Shown: in pieces, positions 15,836-22,569 of the stretch
Position numbering within the stretch: position 1 is the stretch's first letter
How the letters are laid out: every line of letters begins with the position of its first letter
From: JBGTNQ01 sp038212375
Lineage (GTDB): Bacteria > Patescibacteriota > Minisyncoccia > Phycocordibacterales > Zambryskibacteraceae
Direction: 5' to 3'
NCBI GenBank assembly: GCA_038212375.1
Contig: JBBQUO010000004.1
Span: forward strand, 1-42,086
DNA length: 42,086 nt
The notes under the pieces: generated by a model
Database searches by the model: none
Told to the model about the DNA's origin: nothing
The model's input: only the letters and a program-made list of their open reading frames with translations
Translations under genes and position numbers: made by a program

Positions 15836-16360
15836 TTAAATACGAGTCAACGTTCCTTGTAATGCTTCGATAAAAGCTCGACTTGTAGCGGTCGCACCAG
15901 AAACACCATCAATATTTGCATTCTGTGCTGTGATAGCTTCTTGTACTAAAATTGGCATTGAATACTCCGCAATTTGTCTTGATGTTGAGCGATCAGCTGG
16001 ATACTGAAGGAAAACAATATTAGTAATATTTCCTCCAGAAATCGTGGTTTTAATTTGCACATTTCCATAATACGCATCCGTTACTGCGCTTGTATACACA
16101 CCATTCTTATAACGACCCTGAGGGGTTGCAGGGACTGGTGCTGGAGCTGGTACTGGGGTTTGGACAGGTATTGTAACAGGCTTTACTATAGGAGTTACAA
16201 CTGTTCGTGGGTTCGCTACTGGGATTATGGTTGGAGTTGGGACATTTGTAGCTACAGGTGCTGTTACTACCGTATCAGCAATTGAGTTCTGTTTATTAAA
16301 AAAAAGAGAATAGCCCACAAAAGTGGCAACCACGGTAGATGTTAGGAATATTTTTTTCAT
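15836..16360 (-). CDS. Membrane-anchored FMN-binding domain protein (ApbE substrate)
   Basis: 174 residues: an N-terminal anchor (about 4-21), a long Pro/Val/Thr linker (about 35-82), and an FMN_bind domain (about 84-174) starting YKNGVYTSAVTDAYYGNVQI. It ends with DGVSGATATS (151-160), which fits the Dxx(S/T)GAT flavinylation pattern, so T157 is the expected FMN attachment site. Related domains occur in NqrC and RnfG. The linker would let the flavin domain reach away from the membrane. First gene of the cassette; an inverted repeat lies just upstream of its start. Confidence 0.88.
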   Translation of the reverse strand: MKKIFLTSTVVATFVGYSLFFNKQNSIADTVVTAPVATNVPTPTIIPVANPRTVVTPIVKPVTIPVQTPVPAPAPVPATPQGRYKNGVYTSAVTDAYYGNVQIKTTISGGNITNIVFLQYPADRSTSRQIAEYSMPILVQEAITAQNANIDGVSGATATSRAFIEALQGTLTRI

Positions 16361-16364
16361 AATC

Positions 16365-16380
16365 AGGAATAGATATTCCT
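16365..16380. other. 16-nt inverted repeat just upstream of the FMN-binding gene
   Basis: AGGAATAGATATTCCT has perfect 7-nt arms with a 2-nt centre. It lies 4 nt before the start codon and next to a TATTAT (-10-like, 16381-16386). Possible operator; short enough to arise by chance. Confidence 0.4.
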
Positions 16381-16475
16381 ATAATAGATACGTTCAGACA
16401 CACCTTTTTGGTGCATCAGCTATTTGTATGACGATACAAATTAGAAATTATGACACTAGTAAAAACATAGGATTA

Positions 16476-17135
16476 CTATCTTTTAGCATGCTCAAAAAAG
16501 GTTTTTCCAACTGCTGTTCCTATCACAATTCCTAATATCATTCCTGCGACAAACTCAGAAAACCAGTGAATATTGATCGATACTCCGATACCTACATATA
16601 GTGCGTAGAGAGGTGCAAGCCACCTCATCCACTTATTTTGTGGAAACAGAGATATGAGAACAGTCGACATTGCAAAAGCAACTGTAGTGTGTGAAGATGG
16701 CCATCCCCAAAACGCTCCGTGTTTTAGAAATCCAAATTGAAACATATGACTTATATCAGTCGTACCTATAACACCTCGTGCAAATTCTGGTTGAATTCTT
16801 CCGGTAAATACCTTGTAGAGTGATGAAATAGAAATCGCAAAGATTCCTGCCTGAACAAGTGCAAAACCAGCATTGAGTGTCGAGGTATCACTACGAAGCT
16901 TTCCGTATGCAAACATGAAGAGTGGAGTAATGATTGGGACAATACCTCCAAATATAACTGCGGGAAATAAAAACGTTTGGAGCAAAGGATTATGTGTATG
17001 AGTGAACCAATACCAATCAAACCCAGATATCACGATCAAATACGTAAAAACGCACATGGCTATTTGCCACACCAGACGCTTTCCTGAATAGATTTTCTTC
17101 AGTGTAGATGAGAGTCCGTAGACAAATCCACTCAT
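16476..17135 (-). CDS. PAP2-superfamily membrane phosphatase
   Basis: A 219-residue multi-pass protein. The start at 17135 gives an ATGA overlap with the TspO gene; longer readings only re-use TspO sequence. PAP2 motif 1 is KVFTGRIQP, motif 2 is WGWPSSHTTVAFAMS (PSSH), and motif 3 is near SINIHWFSEFVAG. Motif 3 is non-standard: the usual Arg is replaced by Gly and the Asp four residues after the catalytic His by Glu. The family dephosphorylates lipid phosphates such as undecaprenyl pyrophosphate or phosphatidic acid on the outer face. Activity is likely but not certain given motif 3. Confidence 0.88.
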   Translation of the reverse strand: MSGFVYGLSSTLKKIYSGKRLVWQIAMCVFTYLIVISGFDWYWFTHTHNPLLQTFLFPAVIFGGIVPIITPLFMFAYGKLRSDTSTLNAGFALVQAGIFAISISSLYKVFTGRIQPEFARGVIGTTDISHMFQFGFLKHGAFWGWPSSHTTVAFAMSTVLISLFPQNKWMRWLAPLYALYVGIGVSINIHWFSEFVAGMILGIVIGTAVGKTFFEHAKR

Positions 17136-17542
17136 GATCGTTTCAGATTCATTTTCGTAACAGTCAATTGAAGTGCCGTCGCAAAGCAGACCCACAAAAA
17201 ATATGGAATGTTGGCATATGCCACCCAAGAAATGATAGGAAAAATACGATAGAGGGCCCACCCAAGAGTACCAAGCGTCAGGATGATATCGATTGCAGCG
17301 AGTACATTACTACGGAGACCAAACTGAAGTGGAGTAAAAAGAAAATTGAAAAAAATATTGAGTACAAATGGCAAAACCACAGCAAACGATAAGATGCCAA
17401 TGAAATATTGATATCCGACAAATCCATACGACAACAAAATTAAAATATAAAGAAACGTCCATACAGGACCAAAAACCCATGAAGGCGGTGCCCACGACGG
17501 TCTTTTTAACTGCTCATACCAAACGTAAGAATTGTGTGCCAT
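17132..17542 (-). CDS. tspO: TspO/MBR family protein, short form
   Basis: 136 residues, clearly TspO: WYEQLKRPSWAPPSWVFGPVWTFLYILI is the family signature, followed by further helices and the end WVCFATALQLTV. TspO proteins bind porphyrins and cholesterol-like ligands and have been linked to oxidative stress and tetrapyrrole handling. The usual family length is about 155-160 with five helices. Here the protein begins directly at the signature loop, so the first helix is missing and four remain. The upstream frame is open for some codons but not hydrophobic. Coupled by ATGA to the PAP2 gene. Confidence 0.9.
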   Translation of the reverse strand: MAHNSYVWYEQLKRPSWAPPSWVFGPVWTFLYILILLSYGFVGYQYFIGILSFAVVLPFVLNIFFNFLFTPLQFGLRSNVLAAIDIILTLGTLGWALYRIFPIISWVAYANIPYFLWVCFATALQLTVTKMNLKRS

Positions 17543-17553
17543 ATATACAATAT

Positions 17554-17967
17554 CTATAATATTAAATCCGTAAGGTTCGGCGGATTATAATTTGGACCTT
17601 TGAGCACCTTACCGTCCTCTCGATATACAGGTTTCCCATCATCACCAAGCTTACTCATATTTGATTCAAAAACACGCTTAAAAGCTTCATCGAGTTTACG
17701 GAGCGGCTTTATGGCTACCGAAGCACCCGAAATAACAAACTGCATATCAGCAAGTTCCTTGAGCATGTTCATAAGTAGTTCTTTTGGTATGTTTTCGTTT
17801 CTTTCTAGATATTCAATAGCGTGATCAATATCCATAAATAACTCTTTGCACTCTTCTTAAATTAAAATACGCCTAAGTTTTAAAAGTTTAACAGTAGGAT
17901 CATGATCGATATCTTGTCCAAATGCTTGATGAAACTCTCTGATGTAATCTTCACGAGTCTTACTCAT
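17554..17967 (-). pseudogene. MazG/PRA-PH-like pyrophosphohydrolase interrupted by in-frame TAA
   Basis: Two pieces in the same frame make one family member of about 137 residues. The first (17967-17857, 36 aa) reads EDYIREFHQAFGQDIDHDPT and ends LRRILI, then TAA at 17857-17859. Without any frame change the reading continues EECKELF and then the second piece (17835-17554), with KELADMQFVISG and MSKLGDDGKPVYREDGKVLK. Family members have LIxEE..E here, so one codon (such as CAA) became TAA. The metal-binding EExxE lies directly after the stop and before the internal ATG, so neither piece alone has the complete EExxE plus ExxD active site. The enzyme would hydrolyse nucleoside triphosphates. Likely inactivated, unless there is readthrough or a sequence error. 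Confidence 0.8.
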
Positions 17968-17971
17968 ACAC

Positions 17972-18724
17972 TTAGATAGTGAGTGTCAAACTGTGTCTAA
18001 TTGCATCAAACTGAGAAAGGAGTCCTTCCCTATCATAGGCAGTGACCGCCCCCGGTTCATAATTTTCCAGTACTCCGTAGTGAATGAAATATCGCACAGC
18101 AATGCATGGGTTACTGTTTGGTAACGCGTATACAGTTTCCTCATATCTATTTCCTGCTCCAGCACCATTTACCGTAGCTACAGAATAGGTCATAGAACCT
18201 TCAGATTGTTTGTGTGGCAACACACTGACATCGTTGAGGAAAAGGTTTGCACTACATACATTGGTTCCGGGTTTCTGCTCTACACTAATATATGAATCGG
18301 CACTAAGATTTGTCTTGTAAGAAAACTTTGGATCGATAGTAAATTTAACCCCCTTGATACTTTTATTTGGGCCGAAACTGTCATACGTGTATCCAGTATC
18401 AAGTTTATACAAATCAGGGTAACGAATAGAGTAGCCTACTCCATTTACTTTGTTTTCATACAGATGAGCGAGGGTAATCGGGGCAGAAGTATTATTACTT
18501 GAAACACTCGATGGAGCTGCGTTTGCTCCAGGACATGCAGCAAACTCACATTGAGGACCTTGTCTTCCTACATAACTCCCGTCTGGACACTGCTTCGCGT
18601 CGGTTGTACATGCGATTTGCTGTGGTTGCCCAGTAGCTGTGGTTTGTTTTTTAGAGAGAAAAACGACACCACCAATAATAATAACTGCTGCGAGCACTAC
18701 GATAAATATGTGTGTTTGTTTCAT
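17972..18724 (-). CDS. Membrane-anchored protein with short Cys-rich module
   Basis: 250 residues: an anchor (about 5-24), then a compact module with four cysteines (ACTTDAKQCPDGSYVGRQGP followed by CEFAACPG), a Ser/Asn linker, and a beta-rich outer domain (about 90-250). The C-TxDAxxCPDGSYVGRxGPxCEFAxCP text recurs in many anchored Patescibacteria proteins in my recollection, and probably forms two disulfides. The outer domain has strands such as GVGYSIRYPDLYKLDTG and two further cysteines. Function unknown; likely a surface protein. A leaderless promoter precedes it. Confidence 0.7.
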   Translation of the reverse strand: MKQTHIFIVVLAAVIIIGGVVFLSKKQTTATGQPQQIACTTDAKQCPDGSYVGRQGPQCEFAACPGANAAPSSVSSNNTSAPITLAHLYENKVNGVGYSIRYPDLYKLDTGYTYDSFGPNKSIKGVKFTIDPKFSYKTNLSADSYISVEQKPGTNVCSANLFLNDVSVLPHKQSEGSMTYSVATVNGAGAGNRYEETVYALPNSNPCIAVRYFIHYGVLENYEPGAVTAYDREGLLSQFDAIRHSLTLTI

Positions 18725-18730
18725 TGTAGT

Positions 18731-18739
18731 AGTATAACA
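18731..18739 (-). promoter_or_regulatory. Leaderless extended -10 promoter
   Basis: TGT then TATACT (18731-18736), 6 nt, then ATG at 18724. It abuts the 28-nt palindrome at 18739-18766. Confidence 0.65.
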
Positions 18740-18766
18740 AAATCTACTGTATATACAGTAGATTTT
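18739..18766 (-). terminator. Perfect 28-nt palindrome, probable terminator next to a promoter
   Basis: Arms of 14 nt with no spacer; as RNA a 12-bp stem with a 4-nt loop, flanked by AAAA and TTTT. It starts 10 nt after the stop at 18777 and touches the TGT of the next promoter. Could be a terminator, an operator, or both. Confidence 0.65.
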
Positions 18767-18776
18767 AGTAAAAAGC

Positions 18777-19004
18777 TTATGGGGTTTTGTTTTGTGTTGG
18801 CATAGTAGGTGTCGGCACAGTCACATTGATAGTTGCCCCTGGCATTACTGCTACATTATGACTATATCTATTCCACAAGTAAAATCCTCCACCAATAACT
18901 GCGAGTAGTATGATTACAGCAACCATCCATCCACTTGCATCTGTTCTTTCAATAATATTCACTTTTTCTGTCCCTGGTTCTGGATTATTAATTACGGTGG
19001 TCAT
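18777..19004 (-). CDS. Small single-TM protein paired with Lmo0937-like gene
   Basis: 75 residues: a cytoplasmic N-terminus of about 25 residues (NPEPGTEKVNIIERTDASGW), one membrane helix (about 27-45), and an outward Thr/Pro/Val tail. No known domain. It begins 4 nt after the Lmo0937-like gene ends, so the two are co-expressed and may interact in the membrane. Function unknown. Confidence 0.65.
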   Translation of the reverse strand: MTTVINNPEPGTEKVNIIERTDASGWMVAVIILLAVIGGGFYLWNRYSHNVAVMPGATINVTVPTPTMPTQNKTP

Positions 19005-19008
19005 AAAA

Positions 19009-19161
19009 TTATTTGATTATCTTTTCACCATTAATAATACGCACAAGGACCATGATAATCGCAACAACAAGAAGAATATGGACAAAACCACCGAGCGTAA
19101 AAGATGTAACGACTCCCAAAAGCCATAGGATTAAGAGAATGACGGCGACTGTATATAACAT
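19009..19161 (-). CDS. Lmo0937 family mini membrane protein
   Basis: A 50-residue protein reading MLYTVAVILLILWLLGVVTS, then FTLGGFVHILLVVAIIMVLV and a short basic tail. This is the pattern of the Lmo0937 family (DUF5670): two helices joined by a Gly-Gly turn with a His. Such proteins are widespread and often stress-linked, but their function is not established. First gene of a two-gene unit with the 75-residue protein 4 nt downstream. Confidence 0.85.
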   Translation of the reverse strand: MLYTVAVILLILWLLGVVTSFTLGGFVHILLVVAIIMVLVRIINGEKIIK

Positions 19162-19228
19162 GATAGTAAAATAAAATAGTAATTGAACATAGATAGAGAC
19201 GTGCGATTGGATTATATATTACAAAAGA

Positions 19229-19261
19229 AAAACTTGCTAAGATTTTCTCGACAAGTTTTTT
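19229..19261 (-). terminator. Intrinsic terminator after the cyclophilin gene
   Basis: AAAAACTTG pairs with CAAGTTTTT across a 15-nt loop that can fold further. The T-run is on the minus-strand side. Confidence 0.6.
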
Positions 19262-19287
19262 AATAAAGTATTTCAGTACATAGAATT

Positions 19288-19322
19288 GAAGTGAGTGCCG
19301 CAGAAATCCGAGCTGTCACTTC
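19288..19322. other. Hairpin between cyclophilin and its terminator
   Basis: GAAGTGA (19288-19294) pairs with TCACTTC (19316-19322). The 21-nt interior is GC-richer than its surroundings and has no T-run. Possibly an mRNA 3' stabilising structure; no known RNA family recognised. Confidence 0.35.
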
Positions 19323-19334
19323 AGTATCCCAATA

Positions 19335-20024
19335 TTAATGCAATGTAATGCTTTCGATAACTATAGAATTGAGAGGTCTATCGTTTTGAGTTGGCACACC
19401 ATTGATAGCTATCACGATATCCATACCTGCAGTCACTTTACCAAACACTACGTATTTCCCATCTAGGAAATTATTTGCTACAGCATTTACAAAGAATTGA
19501 CTTCCGTTTGTGTTCGGACCACTGTTTGCCATTGCAATAGTACCTGCATCATTCTTACTATTTGGAGTTATTTCATCTGGGAATTGATAGCCAGGACCTC
19601 CTGTTCCCCATCTAGCAGATTGGCTATCGTCTTTTGAAAGTGGATCTCCTCCCTGATCCATAAACCCTTTGATCACACGGTGAAATTTGGTACCGTCATA
19701 AAATCCTGATTGTGCAAGTTTCACAAAATTCGCTACAGCATTTGGAGCAAGATCACGATTAAACTCGATTGTGAAATCTCCCTTGTTCGTGTGAATTGTT
19801 GCGTTCATAATTTTTTGCGGATTACTGCTTGTAGTACCATTCGGGTTAGTCTCTACTTGTACTGGTTGATTTGGATTTTGTATTTGATTTTGATCTGTCG
19901 ACACTGCAATCGTCAAACCATCATTCTGGGACGTAGTGTTACGTTGAGAATGGTGTGCTACGAGCCAGAATACTCCTCCTGCGATAATAATTGCACACAA
20001 TGTCGGTAAAAATATTTTTTGCAT
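19335..20024 (-). CDS. Membrane-anchored peptidyl-prolyl cis-trans isomerase (cyclophilin)
   Basis: 229 residues: an anchor (about 3-23), an Asn/Gln/Thr linker (about 28-70), then a complete cyclophilin domain. Motifs are KGDFTIEFNRDLAPNAVANF, FHRVIKGFMDQGGDP (catalytic Arg in FHRV), GTIAMANSGPNTNGSQFFV and LDGKYVVFGKV. It should catalyse prolyl isomerisation on the outer side of the membrane, helping exported proteins fold; many neighbours are exported. A leaderless promoter sits inside the terminator hairpin of the upstream slipin gene. Confidence 0.93.
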   Translation of the reverse strand: MQKIFLPTLCAIIIAGGVFWLVAHHSQRNTTSQNDGLTIAVSTDQNQIQNPNQPVQVETNPNGTTSSNPQKIMNATIHTNKGDFTIEFNRDLAPNAVANFVKLAQSGFYDGTKFHRVIKGFMDQGGDPLSKDDSQSARWGTGGPGYQFPDEITPNSKNDAGTIAMANSGPNTNGSQFFVNAVANNFLDGKYVVFGKVTAGMDIVIAINGVPTQNDRPLNSIVIESITLH

Positions 20025-20025
20025 T

Positions 20026-20049
20026 AAAAGATTTTACCACAAATCTTTT
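20026..20049 (-). terminator. Terminator hairpin of the slipin gene
   Basis: AAAAGATTT (20041-20049 arm, minus reading) pairs with AAATCTTTT (20026-20034) around a 6-nt loop. It contains the -10 box of the cyclophilin promoter. Confidence 0.6.
20031..20039 (-). promoter_or_regulatory. Leaderless extended -10 promoter (cyclophilin)
   Basis: TGG then TAAAAT (20031-20036), 6 nt, then ATG at 20024. Lies within the hairpin at 20026-20049. Confidence 0.6.
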
Positions 20050-20072
20050 TTCATGTGTAAGTACTAAGTTTG

Positions 20073-20831
20073 CTAGGTATTTTTATTGTCAGCTCTGATC
20101 ATAGAGATTGCCTCGTTCACCGTTGTCATGAACTGTGCAGGGAAAATAATGGTAGAGTTCTTTTCAACACTAATCTCGGCCATCGTTTGAAGTGTTCGGA
20201 GCTGGAGTGCCACAGGATGCTTGTACATAATATCTGCCGCTTCACCGAGCTTTACTGCTGCTTGAAGCTCTCCTTCAGCTGCTACGATCTTGGCACGCCT
20301 CTCTCTTTCTGCTTCAGCCTCTTTCGCCATTGCTCTCTGCATATTATCGGGAAGAATGATGTCTTTGATTTCAACTGCAGTTACTTGCACTCCCCATGGT
20401 TCAGTATGCTCATCAATCACGTTTTTAATCTGCATATTGATCTCACTTGTTTGCGAAAGAAGTTGATCAAGTTGAAATTGTCCGACTACATTCCGCACTG
20501 TAGTCTGACTAATCTGATTTACAGCAGAGTATACGTCTTCGATAGCGATCGTCGCTTTCACAGGATCTACGGTGTGATAATACGCCACCGCAGCAATATC
20601 GATCGAAACATTATCCTTAGAGATAATTTTTTGAGAAGGGATCGCCATAGTGATGGTACGGAGCTGTACTCGAGTCATCTTTTCTAAAACAGGAATGAGT
20701 ATGATAAGTCCTGGACCACGTATACCCTTACATTTTCCAAGAAAAAAAATAACTCCTCGTTCATATTCTTTTACTACTTTCAGGGAGCTTACAAGGAAAA
20801 GTACGATTAAGACGAGGATGGGGTATACCAT
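20073..20831 (-). CDS. SPFH/band-7 protein of the stomatin (slipin) type
   Basis: 252 residues: an N-terminal hydrophobic hairpin (1-17), then the band-7 domain starting VVKEYERGVIFFLGKCKGIRGPGLIILIPVLEKM. The core has VQLRTITMAIPSQKIISKDNVSIDIAAVAYY and a helical C-terminal part with AMAKEAEAERERRAKIVAAEGE. Slipins oligomerise on the inner membrane face and organise membrane microdomains. They are often paired with an NfeD protease partner; none is visible here. Ends at a hairpin that overlaps the next promoter. Confidence 0.95.
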   Translation of the reverse strand: MVYPILVLIVLFLVSSLKVVKEYERGVIFFLGKCKGIRGPGLIILIPVLEKMTRVQLRTITMAIPSQKIISKDNVSIDIAAVAYYHTVDPVKATIAIEDVYSAVNQISQTTVRNVVGQFQLDQLLSQTSEINMQIKNVIDEHTEPWGVQVTAVEIKDIILPDNMQRAMAKEAEAERERRAKIVAAEGELQAAVKLGEAADIMYKHPVALQLRTLQTMAEISVEKNSTIIFPAQFMTTVNEAISMIRADNKNT

Positions 20832-20837
20832 AAAAAG

Positions 20838-20843
20838 AATATA
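20838..20843 (-). promoter_or_regulatory. Putative leaderless -10 box (slipin gene)
   Basis: TATATT, 6 nt, then ATG at 20831. No TGn element; the region is AT-rich. Confidence 0.4.
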
Positions 20844-20896
20844 TTAATCTAATAGATTTGAGAATTATATCATTATTTGCCATGCAAAAGCACGAT

Positions 20897-20923
20897 AAAA
20901 AACCTCAAACCAAAGAGGGTTTT
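20897..20923 (-). terminator. Intrinsic terminator after the small basic gene
   Basis: AAAACCCTC pairs with GAGGTTTT (one bulged C), ending in a T-run on the minus strand. Confidence 0.7.
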
Positions 20924-20944
20924 AGCCTAGCTGAGATCTAGGGA

Positions 20945-21055
20945 TTACTTCGCTCGACGCTTCTGATACGTAGCAGCCTTTACTGCAAGACGTTTCTTGG
21001 TCTTCTTTGAACGAGAAGTTTTATTTTTGGTATTTACCGCTGCTCTTTTTGCCAT
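20945..21055 (-). CDS. Small basic Lys/Arg-rich protein (36 aa)
   Basis: The product reads MAKRAAVNTKNKTSRSKKTK and continues KRLAVKAATYQKRRAK. About half the residues are Lys, Arg or Ala, as in small nucleic-acid-binding or ribosome-associated proteins. It is supported by a leaderless promoter 6 nt upstream and a terminator just downstream, making a complete single-gene unit. No family assigned. Confidence 0.75.
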   Translation of the reverse strand: MAKRAAVNTKNKTSRSKKTKKRLAVKAATYQKRRAK

Positions 21056-21061
21056 ACAATT

Positions 21062-21070
21062 ATCATATCA
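21062..21070 (-). promoter_or_regulatory. Leaderless extended -10 promoter
   Basis: TGA then TATGAT (21062-21067), 6 nt, then ATG at 21055. Confidence 0.55.
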
Positions 21071-21117
21071 TACAATATTCACCGAATTGAAATACTGTCG
21101 AGTGGTACTTTAAAGAA

Positions 21118-21753
21118 TTACTCCACATCTACAATGATCTCATTACGAAGCATGAAAGGGGCTGTCCATGGTGGGTTGTATCGTGCACTGCGTGGCGTAC
21201 CTACTATAGTGACACCATCTTGCTTCAATTGAGCGAGGAGTTCTGCAGTTTTTTCTGCTACTATTTTGTCAGTAACATTCCATGTATACGAGAGGACTGC
21301 ACTTTTGTGCATAGGCACTGAGACAATCTCTATCCGTTTGTCATTTGGTACTGGGAGCGTATCGATTGTGTATTCTGCTGGCATAATAAACGAGATAATG
21401 CGCGTATCCCCTTCTGTTGGTGTCGAGATTACGGGTGCTGTCATGGCGATAGACTGAGACTTTTGTTCGATTACGGGTGCTGTCATGGCGACAGGAGTTT
21501 TCGATGTATTCCCACCGAATATATATCCTGCAAGAATTCGGAATCCTGCATTCTGCCCCTGCTTATATGAACCACTGACCTTCACCCTCGCTTCGATATA
21601 TGCTGAATAGTCACGAATTTCGTATCCATGTTTTTTAATCACCTGAGTGTACGCAGGCTCTGCAACACGAGAAGAAAAATATCCAAACACTATCCACACA
21701 AACAAAATTCCGGCAAGCACAAGTAGCACTACAAAGACTTTTGATATATCCAT
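21118..21753 (-). CDS. SOUL haem-binding family protein, membrane-anchored
   Basis: 211 residues: an anchor (about 5-26) then a SOUL/HEBP domain. Marks are YTQVIKKHGYEIRDYSAYIEARV, FRILAGYIFGGN, the repeated MTAPVI, VSFIMP-like SFIMPAEY, and the end WTAPFMLRNEIIVDVE. The MTAPVI motif appears twice, 18 residues apart, which looks like a local duplication. SOUL proteins bind haem or tetrapyrroles; bacterial roles are unclear. It faces outward here. The same segment holds TspO, another tetrapyrrole-binding family. Confidence 0.92.
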   Translation of the reverse strand: MDISKVFVVLLVLAGILFVWIVFGYFSSRVAEPAYTQVIKKHGYEIRDYSAYIEARVKVSGSYKQGQNAGFRILAGYIFGGNTSKTPVAMTAPVIEQKSQSIAMTAPVISTPTEGDTRIISFIMPAEYTIDTLPVPNDKRIEIVSVPMHKSAVLSYTWNVTDKIVAEKTAELLAQLKQDGVTIVGTPRSARYNPPWTAPFMLRNEIIVDVE

Positions 21754-21759
21754 AACGAA

Positions 21760-21768
21760 ATACTAGCA
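21760..21768 (-). promoter_or_regulatory. Leaderless extended -10 promoter (SOUL gene)
   Basis: TGC then TAGTAT (21760-21765), 6 nt, then ATG at 21753. Confidence 0.6.
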
Positions 21769-21979
21769 TGCATCCGTCGTTTATTTACAGCTGAAGTACA
21801 CATTATCTCGTCTTTTTATGTTTATATTCAAAAACATGATCTTCTTTGGATTTTGATTATAACTGTTGACCAATGCACAAAGTAGCACATCAGAAAACAT
21901 AACGACAGCACATACAAATACCATTTCACTGGCAAGTAAATACATCACCCTACAACCGTACTTTTGATACAAAAAATAT
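21769..21979. other. Intergenic stretch with no convincing gene
   Basis: Between the divergent SOUL gene and the promoter at 21980. A short hydrophobic minus-strand reading (21781-21972, TTG start) exists but has no promoter, ribosome site or terminator. No repeat or hairpin was recognised. Confidence 0.5.
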
Positions 21980-22007
21980 TTGATAATTACTACTTATGTG
22001 GTATAAT
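21980..22007 (+). promoter_or_regulatory. Promoter of the 151-aa unknown gene
   Basis: TTGATA (21980-21985), 16-bp spacer ending TGG, TATAAT (22002-22007). Leader of about 53 nt with AGGAG at 22057-22061, 5 nt before the ATG. Confidence 0.85.
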
Positions 22008-22066
22008 AGCTTTAGAAAAGTGGGTATCGTTTTGATCTTTCCACACATCACAAACTAGGAGTTGCT

Positions 22067-22522
22067 ATGAAAAGTGGGGATGGAATTGAAATCTTCACCA
22101 AATTAACGGAGAAGATGAGCCGGAATGCACTCGAAAGGTATCACAATCTGTTCCATGGCACCCCACTATGGGGATGTGAAGACTGGGAGAATCTCTCTGT
22201 CGACGAATTATACAAAATTATGATTGACGCAGTTCATGAATTAATGTTTGCAGCGTATACACGTCGAGAGCATCTTATCGCAGAGCACAAAAATAAGTCA
22301 TGGATTATCCGATTTCGAAATATAGTCAGTGGTTGGAAAGCCCCCACTCTCTACACCGAAGAGGAGATTCTTCAAAGAATGATTGATGAATGCATTTGGC
22401 TTCGAGGATCAATGAGAGCCAGGCAATATCGGAAGTTTTACATGGGATTCGACTTCATCAAAAACGAACACAAGCCACGCGAACTTGCTGATCAATTGAC
22501 AATGCAACTCAGTGCGAAGTGA
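22067..22522 (+). CDS. Unknown 151-aa cytosolic protein
   Basis: No family recognised. The protein is soluble, helical, and rich in Trp, Arg, Glu and His. Notable segments are LERYHNLFHGTPLWGCEDWENLS, an RREHLIAEHKNKSWIIRFRN basic helix, and a charged C-terminal half (MRARQYRKFYMGFDFIKNEHKPRELADQL). It has an unusually complete set of expression signals for this window: consensus-like promoter, leader with Shine-Dalgarno, and a strong terminator. TGA is its stop. The isolated position and signals suggest high or regulated expression, possibly of later acquisition. Confidence 0.8.
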   Translation: MKSGDGIEIFTKLTEKMSRNALERYHNLFHGTPLWGCEDWENLSVDELYKIMIDAVHELMFAAYTRREHLIAEHKNKSWIIRFRNIVSGWKAPTLYTEEEILQRMIDECIWLRGSMRARQYRKFYMGFDFIKNEHKPRELADQLTMQLSAK

Positions 22523-22528
22523 TTGAAA

Positions 22529-22566
22529 AAAAAGGTGAGGGACATACTAGCGTCCCTCACCTTTTT
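22529..22566. terminator. Strong bidirectional terminator
   Basis: A 15-bp perfect stem (AAAAAGGTGAGGGAC arm) with an 8-nt loop and T-run lies between the convergent 151-aa gene and the YgjP-like gene. Confidence 0.92.
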
Positions 22567-22569
22567 ACA

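Noticed and set aside
20070..20687. 205-codon open frame opposite the slipin gene
   Set aside because: Antisense shadow of a well-conserved band-7 gene; translation is Cys/His-rich and without family pattern.
21781..21972. 63-codon hydrophobic reading on the minus strand
   Set aside because: TTG start, no promoter or ribosome site, no terminator, no family pattern.
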